A stretch of DNA of 64,000 bases from Winogradskyella pelagia (GTDB lineage Bacteria > Bacteroidota > Bacteroidia > Flavobacteriales > Flavobacteriaceae): contig NZ_JAGEVF010000007.1 of assembly GCF_017581965.1 (NCBI RefSeq), positions 62,001 to 126,000 on the forward strand. The letters run 5' to 3'. A program made the translations under genes and the position numbers. Below, in pieces: positions 49,115 to 58,818 of the stretch (positions are counted from its first letter, which is position 1; the number at the start of each line of letters is the position of its first letter). The notes beneath the pieces are model-generated. The model was not told the origin of the DNA, searched no databases, and saw only the letters and a list, made by a program, of their open reading frames with translations.

Positions 49115-51625
49115 TTAAAAATAAAACCCGAAACTTCCTGTTATACCAAATCTTCTGGCACCGGGATTATCTAGATAATTTCCTCTAAAGTTAAGGTCTA
49201 TTCGGAGTACCTTAAATATATTGGCCACGCCGAAACTATATTCATAATACACTTTAGAGTCTGGGGCAATTAACGGAAACTCTAAAGGATTTCCCGTAGT
49301 GTTGAGTGCTATGTTTTTATCAGATAGCTCACCCCATACACCTCTTAAGGCTACAATAGCCCTTAAATTATATTTCTTCAAAAATGGAATTCTAGAAAAA
49401 ATACGTCCATTAAAATTATGCTCTAAATGCATAGATGTATAGGTATCTGTAACAAATTCGTAAAAATCTAACTGTGGAAACGTGTTGTAAATTGAGAAAT
49501 AAGTTTGATTACCAGGCACCACACTTAGCAAGGCAAGTGGTACCTCTCCAAATGTTTTGCCTAATTCTACCGAGCTTGTTAACCTACCAAAACCACCTAG
49601 CTGCCATGGCTGAATGTAAGAGAACTGCAATTTAGTATACTCAAAATCACTATTAAACCAATCCCTGTCACCTTTAGTTATCTGCGCGAAAAGACGAGCA
49701 AAATTATCATTCTTTTCCTTACGCTCTACACCAAATCCTGTCATTTGGCGTTTTGGAAAATATCCTAAGGAAAATCGGCTTTCAAACTGGTACACTTCTG
49801 AAGACACTCCCGTTGGTGATCTTGGATCGTTAAAGTCCAAGCTAAAGGTGGGCGAAGCACTACTAATTCTCCTGAAACTCCCGTCCCATCGGACTTCCAA
49901 ATTTCGTAAAGGTTCTACAGCGACACCAAAATTTGTTAAATTTATATCTGATAATTTATCGTTAGCGCCAGCTGTAAATACCGCATTGGACGCTAAACTA
50001 CGCCCTAAAACATCGGTAGAGCTTGTTAAACTTGCACCGATTTGCTCTATATCTCTGCGATGGCCTCCAAAGACAATAAATCGGCTCCGTTTGTCTAAAA
50101 GCCACTTACCTGAAATTCCATGCTTAAATTTATTGTCTTTAAAACCATAAGCCACAAACCCTTCCAAACGCCACAAATCATTTGGCCCAAAGTAGGTTCG
50201 CCCACCAGTTCTTATACGCAAGCCTTCTACATCATTATAGCCAAAGGTTGAGAATATCGGGCCATAATCAAAATTTATACTTGGAAATTCTACATATCCG
50301 GAGGCTAAAATGCTCCCTAAATTATATAAACGTTTAAATTTCTTAACGGTTTTTAGCGTATCCAACATTTTGTATACCCCTTTTTCGTCCTTATTGAGGG
50401 CTTCCAAACGGTTCTTCTGCCAAAATTCTTCCTCCCTATTGTAAACGTCTTCGTCATAATTATAAACTACCTTATCATAAAATTTGGTGTCTTTTTGTTC
50501 ATTGAACTTATAATTATCGTAAAGTGTAGTGCGCTTACCATAAACACCTCTTGACGCTTCTTTTTTATTAAGCGCAAAATCAGATAAAAAGTAATCGCGC
50601 TTTATAAGAAAGACCGAATCACTTAAAACCTCGAACTCTTGCTCAATATATATTTCTTTTACCCAATTGATATTAGCGCTTTTTGAAGCCTGCATATTTA
50701 TTTCCTTAATCGCATAGGTAGAATCATTCACCCAAAAATCACCCTTAAAAGTCAGCTCGTTTTTTCGGCGTGGATAATAAATTATATTGTAGCACCATTT
50801 ATTGTCAATGTAGGCACTATCCGATAAGACATAATTATAGGTTTGAATACCCGATCGACCAATAGGGCTTACAAAACTTTTGTCAAAAAATTTAAGATAA
50901 TTATCGTAGACATTATATTCTGAATACAAATCATCAATAAAGTCTATAATCACTTGGTTATTACTAAACCCAGAGTTTTTGTTTCCTACTAAATCAATGC
51001 GTTCTTTGTTGATTAAATTATCTCCAGAAACGCGCTTCACGGACTCGTTTAAGAAAATTGGCAAATAGGTTTTACCAGTAACACTAGAGGTGTCAACCTC
51101 TTCAAAAACAAATTCCATTCCCTTAAATAATTTGCTTTTTATCAATGCACTATCTATAGTATTAAGATCGAATTCTACTTTTTCGTACTGATCATACTCG
51201 TATTGCTTAAATTGATTGAGCCCATTTTGCCGTTTGCGCTCCCAAATTTTCTTTAAAATACGTATTGCTGGATTTTCTGATGCTTTTTTAGATTGCTTCC
51301 CTGTTACAATTACGACCTCATCTAATGAAGAGGCCTCCTCATTGAGGACAAATTTTAAATTGTAATTGACACTTTTGGGCAAGGGAATTTCTAAAGTTTC
51401 GAAACCAATAAAAGAGACAATCAAGGTCTTCCATCTTTCGTCGGACTCTAAATAAAACTTCCCGTTTTCATCTGTAGTTGTACCTTCTGTAGACCCTTTA
51501 AATAATACATTTGCGTAGGCTACAGGTTCATTGTTGGCATCATAAACATAACCACTAACCTTAGTTTGGGCAAAACTCAAAAAAGCCGAGAACAAAAAAA
51601 GAAGAAAGAATAGTTTTAACCTCAT
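49115..51625 (-). CDS. DUF5686 / CarboxypepD_reg outer-membrane protein
   Basis: The frame opens at 51655; ATG 51625 (MRLKLFFLLFLFSAFLSFAQ) starts the signal peptide. The product is about 836 residues: a CarboxypepD_reg domain (about 20-95; VSGYVYDANNEPVAYANVLF), then the DUF5686 region (ASENPAIRILKKIWERK, YEYDQYEKVEFDLN) and a C-terminal barrel ending GITGSFGFYF. It is predicted to be an outer-membrane protein; DUF5686 proteins have no assigned function. It is monocistronic between pdhB and ppa. Confidence 0.88.
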   Translation of the reverse strand: MRLKLFFLLFLFSAFLSFAQTKVSGYVYDANNEPVAYANVLFKGSTEGTTTDENGKFYLESDERWKTLIVSFIGFETLEIPLPKSVNYNLKFVLNEEASSLDEVVIVTGKQSKKASENPAIRILKKIWERKRQNGLNQFKQYEYDQYEKVEFDLNTIDSALIKSKLFKGMEFVFEEVDTSSVTGKTYLPIFLNESVKRVSGDNLINKERIDLVGNKNSGFSNNQVIIDFIDDLYSEYNVYDNYLKFFDKSFVSPIGRSGIQTYNYVLSDSAYIDNKWCYNIIYYPRRKNELTFKGDFWVNDSTYAIKEINMQASKSANINWVKEIYIEQEFEVLSDSVFLIKRDYFLSDFALNKKEASRGVYGKRTTLYDNYKFNEQKDTKFYDKVVYNYDEDVYNREEEFWQKNRLEALNKDEKGVYKMLDTLKTVKKFKRLYNLGSILASGYVEFPSINFDYGPIFSTFGYNDVEGLRIRTGGRTYFGPNDLWRLEGFVAYGFKDNKFKHGISGKWLLDKRSRFIVFGGHRRDIEQIGASLTSSTDVLGRSLASNAVFTAGANDKLSDINLTNFGVAVEPLRNLEVRWDGSFRRISSASPTFSLDFNDPRSPTGVSSEVYQFESRFSLGYFPKRQMTGFGVERKEKNDNFARLFAQITKGDRDWFNSDFEYTKLQFSYIQPWQLGGFGRLTSSVELGKTFGEVPLALLSVVPGNQTYFSIYNTFPQLDFYEFVTDTYTSMHLEHNFNGRIFSRIPFLKKYNLRAIVALRGVWGELSDKNIALNTTGNPLEFPLIAPDSKVYYEYSFGVANIFKVLRIDLNFRGNYLDNPGARRFGITGSFGFYF

Positions 51626-51716
51626 ATAGAAACTACAAACTTCACCGATAACCAAGTTATAAATAAACTCTAAGGTTATAAGTGAAGTTTATTAAACGTA
51701 AAATTCTAGGAATTAT

Positions 51717-52694
51717 TTATTTGTACATTACTTTTTTTACAGCCTTAACAACGTCAGTACTATTAGGCAACCACTCTTCTAATAAAACGGGAGAATATGG
51801 AGCAGGTGTGTCTGCCGTATTGATTTTAACCACAGGAGCATCAAGGTAATCAAAAGCCTCTGACTGCACTAAATAGGTGATTTCCGTAGCTACATTTCCA
51901 AAGGGCCAAGCTTCCTCAAGCACAACCAACCGGTTTGTTTTTTTTACAGACTTAAGAATGGCTTGTCGATCCATAGGTCTAACTGTTCTCAAATCTATAA
52001 TTTCACATGAAATTCCTTCCTTAGCTAACTCATCGGCGGCTTTATAGGCTTCCTTTATAATCTTTCCAAAGGATACGATTGTAACATCAGTACCTTCACG
52101 TTTTATTTCTGCCACACCTATAGGTATGGTGTACTCGCCCTCTGGAACCTCACCTTTATCACCATACATTTGCTCACTTTCCATAAAAATGACAGGATCG
52201 TCATCTCTAATTGCCGATTTTAAAAGACCTTTTGCGTCATAAGGGTTTGATGGCACTATAACCTTTAGCCCAGGAGTATTAGCAAACCAACTTTCAAAAG
52301 CCTGTGAGTGGGTTGCTGCCAATTGACCAGCAGATGCTGTAGGCCCTCTAAATACAATAGGACACTTAAATTGCCCACCAGACATTTGTCTAATTTTTGC
52401 TGCATTATTAATTATTTGGTCAATACCAACCAAAGAGAAATTAAACGTCATATACTCTACTATAGGCCTGTTACCAGTCATTGTAGAACCAATAGCTATG
52501 CCGGCAAAACCTAATTCTGCTATAGGTGTATCAATAACGCGTTTTGCACCAAATTCATCTAACATTCCTTTAGAGGCCTTGTAAGCACCATTGTACTCCG
52601 CTACTTCCTCACCCATCAAATAAACACTTTCGTCTCTGCGCATTTCTTCACTCATGGCTTCACAAATCGCCTCTCTAAATTGAATTGTCTTCAT
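51717..52694 (-). CDS. pdhB: Pyruvate dehydrogenase E1 component, beta subunit
   Basis: The 325-residue transketolase-like beta subunit begins IQFREAICEAMSEEMRRDESVYLMGEEVAEYNGAYK. It has IGSTMTGNRPIVEYMTFNF, GPTASAGQLAATHSQ and the C-terminal IIDLRTVRPMD segment. With E1-alpha it carries out thiamine-diphosphate-dependent decarboxylation of pyruvate. E1-alpha, E2 and E3 genes are not adjacent here. A branched-chain 2-oxoacid role is possible for this fold but length and motifs favour PDH. It is divergent from etfB. Confidence 0.92.
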   Translation of the reverse strand: MKTIQFREAICEAMSEEMRRDESVYLMGEEVAEYNGAYKASKGMLDEFGAKRVIDTPIAELGFAGIAIGSTMTGNRPIVEYMTFNFSLVGIDQIINNAAKIRQMSGGQFKCPIVFRGPTASAGQLAATHSQAFESWFANTPGLKVIVPSNPYDAKGLLKSAIRDDDPVIFMESEQMYGDKGEVPEGEYTIPIGVAEIKREGTDVTIVSFGKIIKEAYKAADELAKEGISCEIIDLRTVRPMDRQAILKSVKKTNRLVVLEEAWPFGNVATEITYLVQSEAFDYLDAPVVKINTADTPAPYSPVLLEEWLPNSTDVVKAVKKVMYK

Positions 52695-52716
52695 TCTATT
52701 GTTTTAAGTCGAATAG

Positions 52717-52724
52717 CAAAAATA
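52717..52724 (-). promoter_or_regulatory. -7 element for pdhB
   Basis: Minus strand TATTTTTG exactly fits TAnnTTTG, 22 bases before the pdhB ATG. Confidence 0.5.
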
Positions 52725-52955
52725 ATAATTGCCACTAAATTAACATGAGTTATATAAGTAATAATATCATAAAATGATAAGGTTAAAAAATTCGTTTATT
52801 ATTTTCCAACTTATAGAATGATATCAAATGCTAAAATTTTAGAAAATCCTCAAGTTTAACCAGTCAACTTTTCTAAATCCGTAATCAACTCCAATTTATC
52901 AATCATTTTTAGAAAATTTTATTATGCGTGCATAGTATTTTTCAAAAATTATAAG

Positions 52956-52963
52956 TATCTTCG
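52956..52963 (+). promoter_or_regulatory. Candidate -7 element for etfBA
   Basis: TATCTTCG, one mismatch from TAnnTTTG, lies 27 bases before the etfB ATG. The rest of the 296-base pdhB-etfB gap is AT-rich with no other feature recognised. Confidence 0.4.
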
Positions 52964-52990
52964 TGCTCGCAAAAATAAAAACTTAGATAT

Positions 52991-53737
52991 ATGAAAATAT
53001 TAGTCTGTATTAGTCATGTTCCGGACACGACATCGAAAATTAACTTTACAGATGGTGATACAAAATTTGATACAAATGGCGTACAATATGTAATTAACCC
53101 TAATGATGAGTTTGGCTTAACCCGTGCTATGTGGTTTAAAGAAAAACAAGGTGCTAGTGTTGATGTCGTTAATGTTGGAGGTGCAGAAACAGAACCTACG
53201 TTGAGAAAGGCCCTTGCCATAGGTGCCGATGCAGCTATCCGTGTTAATATAGAAGCTACAGATGGTTTTGCAGTGGCAAAACAACTCGCAAATGTTGTTC
53301 AAAATGGTGGCTACGACTTAGTTATTGCTGGACGTGAGTCAATAGATTACAATGGTGCCATGGTCCCTGGAATGCTAGCTACTTTAATTGGAGCAAACTT
53401 TGTAACCAATTGTATAAGTCTTGAAATTGAAGGAACTAGCGCAAAAGCAGTTAGAGAAATTGATGGTGGTAAAGAGACAGTTAATACGTCTTTACCATTA
53501 GTCATAGGAGGTCAAAAAGGTTTAGTAGAAGAAAGTGACCTAAGAATACCGAATATGCGTGGTATTATGATGGCTAGAAAAAAACCTTTAACGGTATTAG
53601 AACCTGTAAATGTTATTGCTGAGACAAAGGCCGTGAGCTATGAAAAGCCTGCTCCTAAAGGCGCAGTTAAATTAGTTGATGCCGACAATATAGATGAACT
53701 AGTGAACTTGCTTCACAATGAAGCTAAGGTAATTTAA
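52991..53737 (+). CDS. etfB: Electron transfer flavoprotein, beta subunit
   Basis: The 248-residue small ETF subunit binds AMP structurally and passes electrons from acyl-CoA and other dehydrogenases. It matches the family: ILVCISHVPDT, YVINPNDEFGLTRAMW, DLVIAGRESIDYNGAMVPGMLA, and LPLVIGGQKGLVEESDLRIPNMRGIMMARKKPL (the beta signature). It is followed after 71 bases by etfA in one operon. Confidence 0.96.
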   Translation: MKILVCISHVPDTTSKINFTDGDTKFDTNGVQYVINPNDEFGLTRAMWFKEKQGASVDVVNVGGAETEPTLRKALAIGADAAIRVNIEATDGFAVAKQLANVVQNGGYDLVIAGRESIDYNGAMVPGMLATLIGANFVTNCISLEIEGTSAKAVREIDGGKETVNTSLPLVIGGQKGLVEESDLRIPNMRGIMMARKKPLTVLEPVNVIAETKAVSYEKPAPKGAVKLVDADNIDELVNLLHNEAKVI

Positions 53738-53808
53738 TAATCCCATTTCGATGTCCAAAATCTCCTTGAAGAATTTGGAATTTGAGATTTAAAAATTGAA
53801 AGAAAAAT

Positions 53809-54771
53809 ATGTCAGTTTTAGTTTATACAGAATCAGAAAAAGGAAAATTTAAAAAAGCAGCATTTGAAGCGGTATCATATGCAAAAGCAATCGCAGATGA
53901 GATGGGTAGTAATGTTACTGCCATAGCCATAAATGCAAATGACTTAGAGAGCTTAGGAAATTACGGAGCATCAAAAGTTCTTGAAGTTGCAGACAACAAT
54001 TTAGATGTTTTCAATGCCAAAACATATGCTGCGGTTATCGAAGCCGCTGCAAAACAAGAAAATGCCTCCGTAATCGTAATTAGCTCAAGTGCAGACAGCA
54101 AGTATCTTGCTCCTCTATTAGCTGTTGGCTTAGAGGCAGGCTATGTTTCGAACGTCGTTGAAACACCATCGAACCTTTCACCCTTCACGGTGAAGCGCAC
54201 CGCTTTTACGAACAAGGCTTTTGCCAATACCAAAATTACGACAGACAAAAAAATTGTTGGGCTATCTAATAATTCATTCGGGCTAGTAGAATCTGGTGGG
54301 TCAGCATCTGTTGAAGCTTTTTCTCCCACACTCCCAGAATCTGGTGTTACTGTAGAATCAGTTGATAAAGCTATTGGAAAGGTAACTATTGCAGATGCCG
54401 AAGTTGTTGTTTCTGGTGGACGTGGATTAAAAGGTCCTGAAAATTGGCACTTAGTTGAGAACTTAGCAGAAGTACTTGGAGCGGCGACAGCCTGCTCTAA
54501 GCCAGTATCGGATTTAGGATGGCGTTCTCACGGTGAGCACGTTGGACAAACCGGAAAGCCGGTGGCTACTAACCTTTACATTGCTATAGGTATTTCTGGT
54601 GCTATACAGCACCTGGCCGGTATTAGTGCTTCAAAAGTAAAAGTGGTTATAAATACCGATCCAGAAGCACCGTTCTTTAAGGCCGCCGATTATGGTATTG
54701 TTGGTGATGCTTTTGAGGTAGTTCCCAAGCTTACTGAGAAATTAAAAGCATTCAAGGATCAGAACGCATAA
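53809..54771 (+). CDS. etfA: Electron transfer flavoprotein, alpha subunit
   Basis: The 320-residue FAD-binding subunit has an N-terminal adenine nucleotide hydrolase-like domain (1-185). The C-terminal FAD domain (about 195-320) shows VVSGGRGLKGPENW, DLGWRSHGEHVGQTGKPVATNLYIAIGISGAIQHLAG and VINTDPEAPFFKAADYGIVGD. It forms the heterodimer with EtfB and feeds electrons to the quinone pool through an ETF dehydrogenase not seen here. Confidence 0.97.
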   Translation: MSVLVYTESEKGKFKKAAFEAVSYAKAIADEMGSNVTAIAINANDLESLGNYGASKVLEVADNNLDVFNAKTYAAVIEAAAKQENASVIVISSSADSKYLAPLLAVGLEAGYVSNVVETPSNLSPFTVKRTAFTNKAFANTKITTDKKIVGLSNNSFGLVESGGSASVEAFSPTLPESGVTVESVDKAIGKVTIADAEVVVSGGRGLKGPENWHLVENLAEVLGAATACSKPVSDLGWRSHGEHVGQTGKPVATNLYIAIGISGAIQHLAGISASKVKVVINTDPEAPFFKAADYGIVGDAFEVVPKLTEKLKAFKDQNA

Positions 54772-54796
54772 TTTTATTACCTTTAAGAGATAAGGG

Positions 54797-54901
54797 CTGT
54801 TTAAATTTTAGATTACCCGTTTCGGTTTAACCATTTATCGAAAGTATTGGGAAGATATCCAAATCTGCAAATAGCAGTTGGTAAAGTCCAAATTTAAACA
54901 G
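54797..54901. repeat. Long inverted repeat upstream of the bifunctional nuclease gene
   Basis: CTGTTTAAATTT (54797-54808) and its exact complement AAATTTAAACAG (54890-54901) enclose 81 bases. Inner TTACC/GGTAA segments can extend the pairing. The arms occupy most of the etfA-nuclease gap and end 18 bases before the chosen ATG at 54920. It could be a structured leader or a small repeat element; no target duplication was seen. Confidence 0.55.
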
Positions 54902-54919
54902 TTCTTTGTGTATAATAAT

Positions 54920-55534
54920 ATGAGTCTAGTTCGATTAAACATAAAGGGGATATCTTATAGTCAAACCCAAAATGGTGCGTACGCCTTAATACTCAATGAA
55001 GTAGATGGCGACAGAAAGCTCCCTATAGTTATTGGTGCTTTTGAAGCTCAGTCTATTGCCATTGCTTTAGAAAAAGAAATTAGACCACCAAGACCCCTCA
55101 CTCACGATTTATTCAAGAATTTTGCAGATCGTTTTGATATTGTTGTAAAACAGGTCATTATTCACAAATTAGTTGATGGTGTTTTTTATTCTAGCTTAAT
55201 ATGTGAACGCGATAAAATCGAGGAAATAATAGATGCTAGAACTAGCGATGCCATTGCTCTTGCACTGCGATTTCAAGCTCCCATTTTTACTTATAAGAAT
55301 ATCCTTGATAAAGCAGGTATTTACCTTAAAGTCAACCCCAAGAAAGACGAAGAAGAAGAGGACAGTATTTTAGTTGATGATTTAATTGCCGAGGAAATTG
55401 AATCGGCAGCGATAGAACAGGAAGGTTATAAGGACAAAACTTTAGATGAACTTCATAAATTACTTGAAGAAGCCGTTGCTAATGAAGACTATGAAAAGGC
55501 GGCCAAAATAAGGGATGAAATATCCAAGCGCTAA
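54920..55534 (+). CDS. Bifunctional nuclease (BFN/DUF151) domain protein with UVR motif
   Basis: The frame opens at a TTG (54878), but ATG 54920 (MSLVRLNIKGISYSQ) matches the family start. The 204-residue product has a BFN domain (about 1-130; LPIVIGAFEAQSIAIALE, RTSDAIALALRFQAPIF), an acidic linker, and a C-terminal UvrB/UvrC-type helical hairpin (LDELHKLLEEAVANEDYEKAAKIRDEI). BFN proteins are reported to have DNase/RNase activity in plants; the bacterial role is unclear. It is first in a run with the nucleoside transporter, 14 bases upstream. Confidence 0.9.
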   Translation: MSLVRLNIKGISYSQTQNGAYALILNEVDGDRKLPIVIGAFEAQSIAIALEKEIRPPRPLTHDLFKNFADRFDIVVKQVIIHKLVDGVFYSSLICERDKIEEIIDARTSDAIALALRFQAPIFTYKNILDKAGIYLKVNPKKDEEEEDSILVDDLIAEEIESAAIEQEGYKDKTLDELHKLLEEAVANEDYEKAAKIRDEISKR

Positions 55535-55548
55535 TTAAGATTCCATTT

Positions 55549-57246
55549 ATGATTAAATTTTTCAAGATTATTCTAGCAGTCTTATTTGGAATAAATTTTC
55601 TTCTCGCTCAGAATCTTGAAAAAACTTGGCAATTTGAAGCCATAGAAAATGCATCAGAAGAACCTCTTTTTAAAATTACTGAAGACGATACCTTAAGCCT
55701 TGCCAAAGGTAAGTTTTCATATAGCTTAAAAGCAAAGAATAACCTACAAGCTTATGGCGACTATATTTACCAAAATAATCTCCTCCTCTTTTATTATAGC
55801 CATCCCAACGATACAATAAGGCACTACAGGATTACCGAACTTACGGACTCCACCTTAGTGTTTAAGGAGTCTGGGGTTAGTTACAGGTTTAAGCCTTATG
55901 AAAAAGTTGTGTCTGCAGAGAATACTATAGTCCCAAGTCAAGGATTTTCTTTACAAAGCCTCGGTAGAGGAGCATTAGGTATGTTGGTACTTTTAGTACT
56001 TGCCATAATCTTGAGTAAAAACAGAAAAGCCATTAATTGGCGTACCGTAGGGTTTGGGTTATTAGCACAGCTGCTATTGGCTATTGGTGTTCTTAAAGTT
56101 CCCTTTATTCAATCGGTTTTTGAAACTATTGGAAAAGGTTTCGTTAATATTCTAGATTTTACAATGGCAGGAACCCGGTTCTTGTTTGCATCTTTCAGCA
56201 CCAATGAAATTGCGGACTCGTTACTCACTTTTGCTGTTTCTATTTTACCAACAATAATTTTCTTTTCGGCATTAACCTCTGTACTTTTTTATCTGGGTAT
56301 TATTCAGAAAGTTGTAAAAGGTATGGCCTGGTTACTTACCAAACTATTAAAAATATCTGGAGCAGAAAGTCTAAGTGTAGCAGGTAATATATTCTTAGGA
56401 CAAACTGAATCGCCTTTAATGATTAAGGCATATTTAGAAAATATGACCAAATCAGAAATCTTGTTAGTTATGATTGGTGGTATGGCAACAGTTGCAGGAG
56501 GAGTTTTAGCTGCGTATATTGGCTTTTTAGGTGGCGAAGATGAAGCCTTACGGATTTTTTACGCTAAGCATTTATTAACCGCTTCCGTGATGGCAGCGCC
56601 AGGGGCTATTGTTATCTCCAAAATTTTATATCCACAACAAGCCCCAATTAATGAAAATGTTGAGGTAAGCCAAGACGTTATTGGGTCCAATATTTTAGAT
56701 GCCATTGCAAACGGAACAACAGAAGGTTTAAAACTGGCTGTTAACGTAGGTGCCATGCTCTTAGTGTTTTTAGCCTTCATCGCCATGATTAATGGCATTC
56801 TTGGATGGGTTGGAGATGTGACGACTCTAAATACGTGGATAGCTGCTAATACGGGTTATAATTCCTTTTCCCTTGAACTTATTTTAGGATACTTGTTCGC
56901 TCCTCTCATGTGGCTCATCGGAGTTGCAAAAGAAGATATGACCTTAATGGGCCAACTGATTGGAATAAAACTCGCTGCTAGTGAATTTGTAGGTTACATT
57001 CAATTGTCTGAACTTAAGAATCTTGCTAATCCAGTCCATCTCAAATATCAAAAATCAGTTATCATGGCCACCTACATGCTTTGTGGTTTTGCCAATTTTG
57101 CTTCCATCGGTATCCAAATCGGTGGTATTGGTTCTTTAGCTCCAGGTCAGCGAAAAACGCTTTCGGAATTTGGTCTCCGCGCTTTAATTGGAGGAACACT
57201 GGCTTCCCTTTTATCTGCAACTATTGCCGGAATGATTATTGGCTAA
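55549..57246 (+). CDS. CNT-family nucleoside transporter with N-terminal exported domain
   Basis: The 565-residue protein couples nucleoside uptake to Na+ or H+. Residues about 1-20 are a signal-like helix and 21-125 form a beta-rich soluble domain (QNLEKTWQFEAIENASEE, YHYRITELTDSTLVF-like). The CNT core (about 135-565) then follows with the diagnostic GQTESPLMIKAYL motif and MATVAGGVLAAYIGFLG. The extra domain is not present in E. coli NupC. The gene is part of a nucleotide-metabolism cluster with the nuclease, thyA and DHFR. Confidence 0.9.
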   Translation: MIKFFKIILAVLFGINFLLAQNLEKTWQFEAIENASEEPLFKITEDDTLSLAKGKFSYSLKAKNNLQAYGDYIYQNNLLLFYYSHPNDTIRHYRITELTDSTLVFKESGVSYRFKPYEKVVSAENTIVPSQGFSLQSLGRGALGMLVLLVLAIILSKNRKAINWRTVGFGLLAQLLLAIGVLKVPFIQSVFETIGKGFVNILDFTMAGTRFLFASFSTNEIADSLLTFAVSILPTIIFFSALTSVLFYLGIIQKVVKGMAWLLTKLLKISGAESLSVAGNIFLGQTESPLMIKAYLENMTKSEILLVMIGGMATVAGGVLAAYIGFLGGEDEALRIFYAKHLLTASVMAAPGAIVISKILYPQQAPINENVEVSQDVIGSNILDAIANGTTEGLKLAVNVGAMLLVFLAFIAMINGILGWVGDVTTLNTWIAANTGYNSFSLELILGYLFAPLMWLIGVAKEDMTLMGQLIGIKLAASEFVGYIQLSELKNLANPVHLKYQKSVIMATYMLCGFANFASIGIQIGGIGSLAPGQRKTLSEFGLRALIGGTLASLLSATIAGMIIG

Positions 57247-57261
57247 AAATCGCGTTAAATC

Positions 57262-58818
57262 ATGAAGACATTTATTGCACTATTACTTTTTATCAATATC
57301 GCTTATACTCAAACTACAGATATCATATGGCAGAACACCATTAATGCCAGTGATTTCGATACTGTATTTACAGCACTAACCCTTTCTGATGGCAGTTCCT
57401 TAGTAGTGGCGACTTCTGACTCTAATGCCAGTGGTGACAAGTCCGAAAATTCTAATGGCGGAAATGATATTTGGCTCATAAGACTTGACGCCCAAGGGGA
57501 TATTTTATGGGAAGAGACCTTAGGTGGGTCTTTATCAGATTTTATTAATTCTGCTCAAGAAACAACTGATGGAGGGTTTATATTGGCTGGTGGTTCAAAA
57601 TCTGATATTTCGGGAGACAAAACAGAAAACAATATCGGCGAGAATGACGTTTGGGTTATAAAAATTAATGCTACAGGTACTATAGAATGGCAAAATACCA
57701 TTGGCGGAACAAATAGCGATAGCGCTCGAGCTATTGCTCTAACAAATGATGGCGGCTATATTGTTTCAGCTTCCTCTGAATCTGGTATATCTGGAGACAA
57801 AACTGAAGGAAGAAAGGGTCAGATAGATATTTGGCTGTTAAAACTAAATAGTTCTGGTACACTGCAATGGCAAAATACCATTGGCTCTAATGGAGATGAT
57901 ATCCCAACGGTAGTGGGCCAAACTAATGATGGAGGTTATATTATTGGCGGGTATTCTAATTCCGACGCGGAAGATGATAAATCCGAAGGCGTAAGTGGCT
58001 TTAATGATTTCTGGGTTATTAAAACTGATAATTTAGGCGTCATTGAATGGGAAAATACAATAGGTGGAAACGCTTCTGATATCTTAAGGGATTTGGTCAT
58101 TTTAGATAATGATAATTTCGTTTTAGCTGGCTACTCAGATTCGAATATTTCCCTAGATAAAACACAAGACTCTCGAGGAACTTTTGATTATTGGATTGTT
58201 GAGCTCGCTGCAAATGGATCTATTTTAGGGCAATCCACTATTGGTGGAGACGATGAAGACTTCGCTTTTGATATAAAGGTTACTACTGACGGCAATTATT
58301 TAATTGCTGGGCAATCTAAATCAGATACTTCTGGCGAAAAACTAAAAGACTCTAATGGCGCTATCGATTATTGGCCCGTAAAAATTGATAATAACGGAAC
58401 TATTCTCTGGCAAGAGACCATTGGTGGAAATGCAAATGACAACTTAGTTTGTGCAGCAGAAACTGATAACGGCTATATTCTTTACGGACATTCATTTTCT
58501 GATGTCAATGGTGATAAAGACGAAAATTCAGATTTCATAGACCCCTGGATTGTAAAACTAAACAAAGAGCCAACATTCTCAATTGAAGATGATACATTGA
58601 ATAAAATTACAGTATATCCAAACCCTAGTTCCTCCATAGTGTTTCTGAACAACAAGGAAAATGAGCTGCTTGTTTTGATGGATATTTTAGGGAATGAAAT
58701 ACAAAGGACTACAAAATCTCAAATAGATATCTCCAACTTAACTTCGGGAGTATATCTGGTCAAAATTTTTGACCAAAAGAAAGGCCTTATAAGTGTTAAA
58801 AAAATTATTAAGCCATAA
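57262..58818 (+). CDS. Secreted beta-propeller repeat protein with T9SS sorting domain
   Basis: The 518-residue protein has a signal peptide (about 1-17). Some eight repeats of about 50 residues follow, with the pattern 'W-x-x-T-I-G-G ... D-G-G-Y-I-x-x-G-x-S-x-S-D ... G-D-K-x-E ... D-x-W-V-I-K-L'; for example WQNTIGGTNSDSARAIALTNDGG. The C-terminal T9SS domain reads ITVYPNPSSSIVF, then LTSGVYLVKIF. It should be displayed on or released from the surface. It sits between transporter and thyA, where it looks functionally foreign. DNA repeats may favour recombination. Confidence 0.85.
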   Translation: MKTFIALLLFINIAYTQTTDIIWQNTINASDFDTVFTALTLSDGSSLVVATSDSNASGDKSENSNGGNDIWLIRLDAQGDILWEETLGGSLSDFINSAQETTDGGFILAGGSKSDISGDKTENNIGENDVWVIKINATGTIEWQNTIGGTNSDSARAIALTNDGGYIVSASSESGISGDKTEGRKGQIDIWLLKLNSSGTLQWQNTIGSNGDDIPTVVGQTNDGGYIIGGYSNSDAEDDKSEGVSGFNDFWVIKTDNLGVIEWENTIGGNASDILRDLVILDNDNFVLAGYSDSNISLDKTQDSRGTFDYWIVELAANGSILGQSTIGGDDEDFAFDIKVTTDGNYLIAGQSKSDTSGEKLKDSNGAIDYWPVKIDNNGTILWQETIGGNANDNLVCAAETDNGYILYGHSFSDVNGDKDENSDFIDPWIVKLNKEPTFSIEDDTLNKITVYPNPSSSIVFLNNKENELLVLMDILGNEIQRTTKSQIDISNLTSGVYLVKIFDQKKGLISVKKIIKP

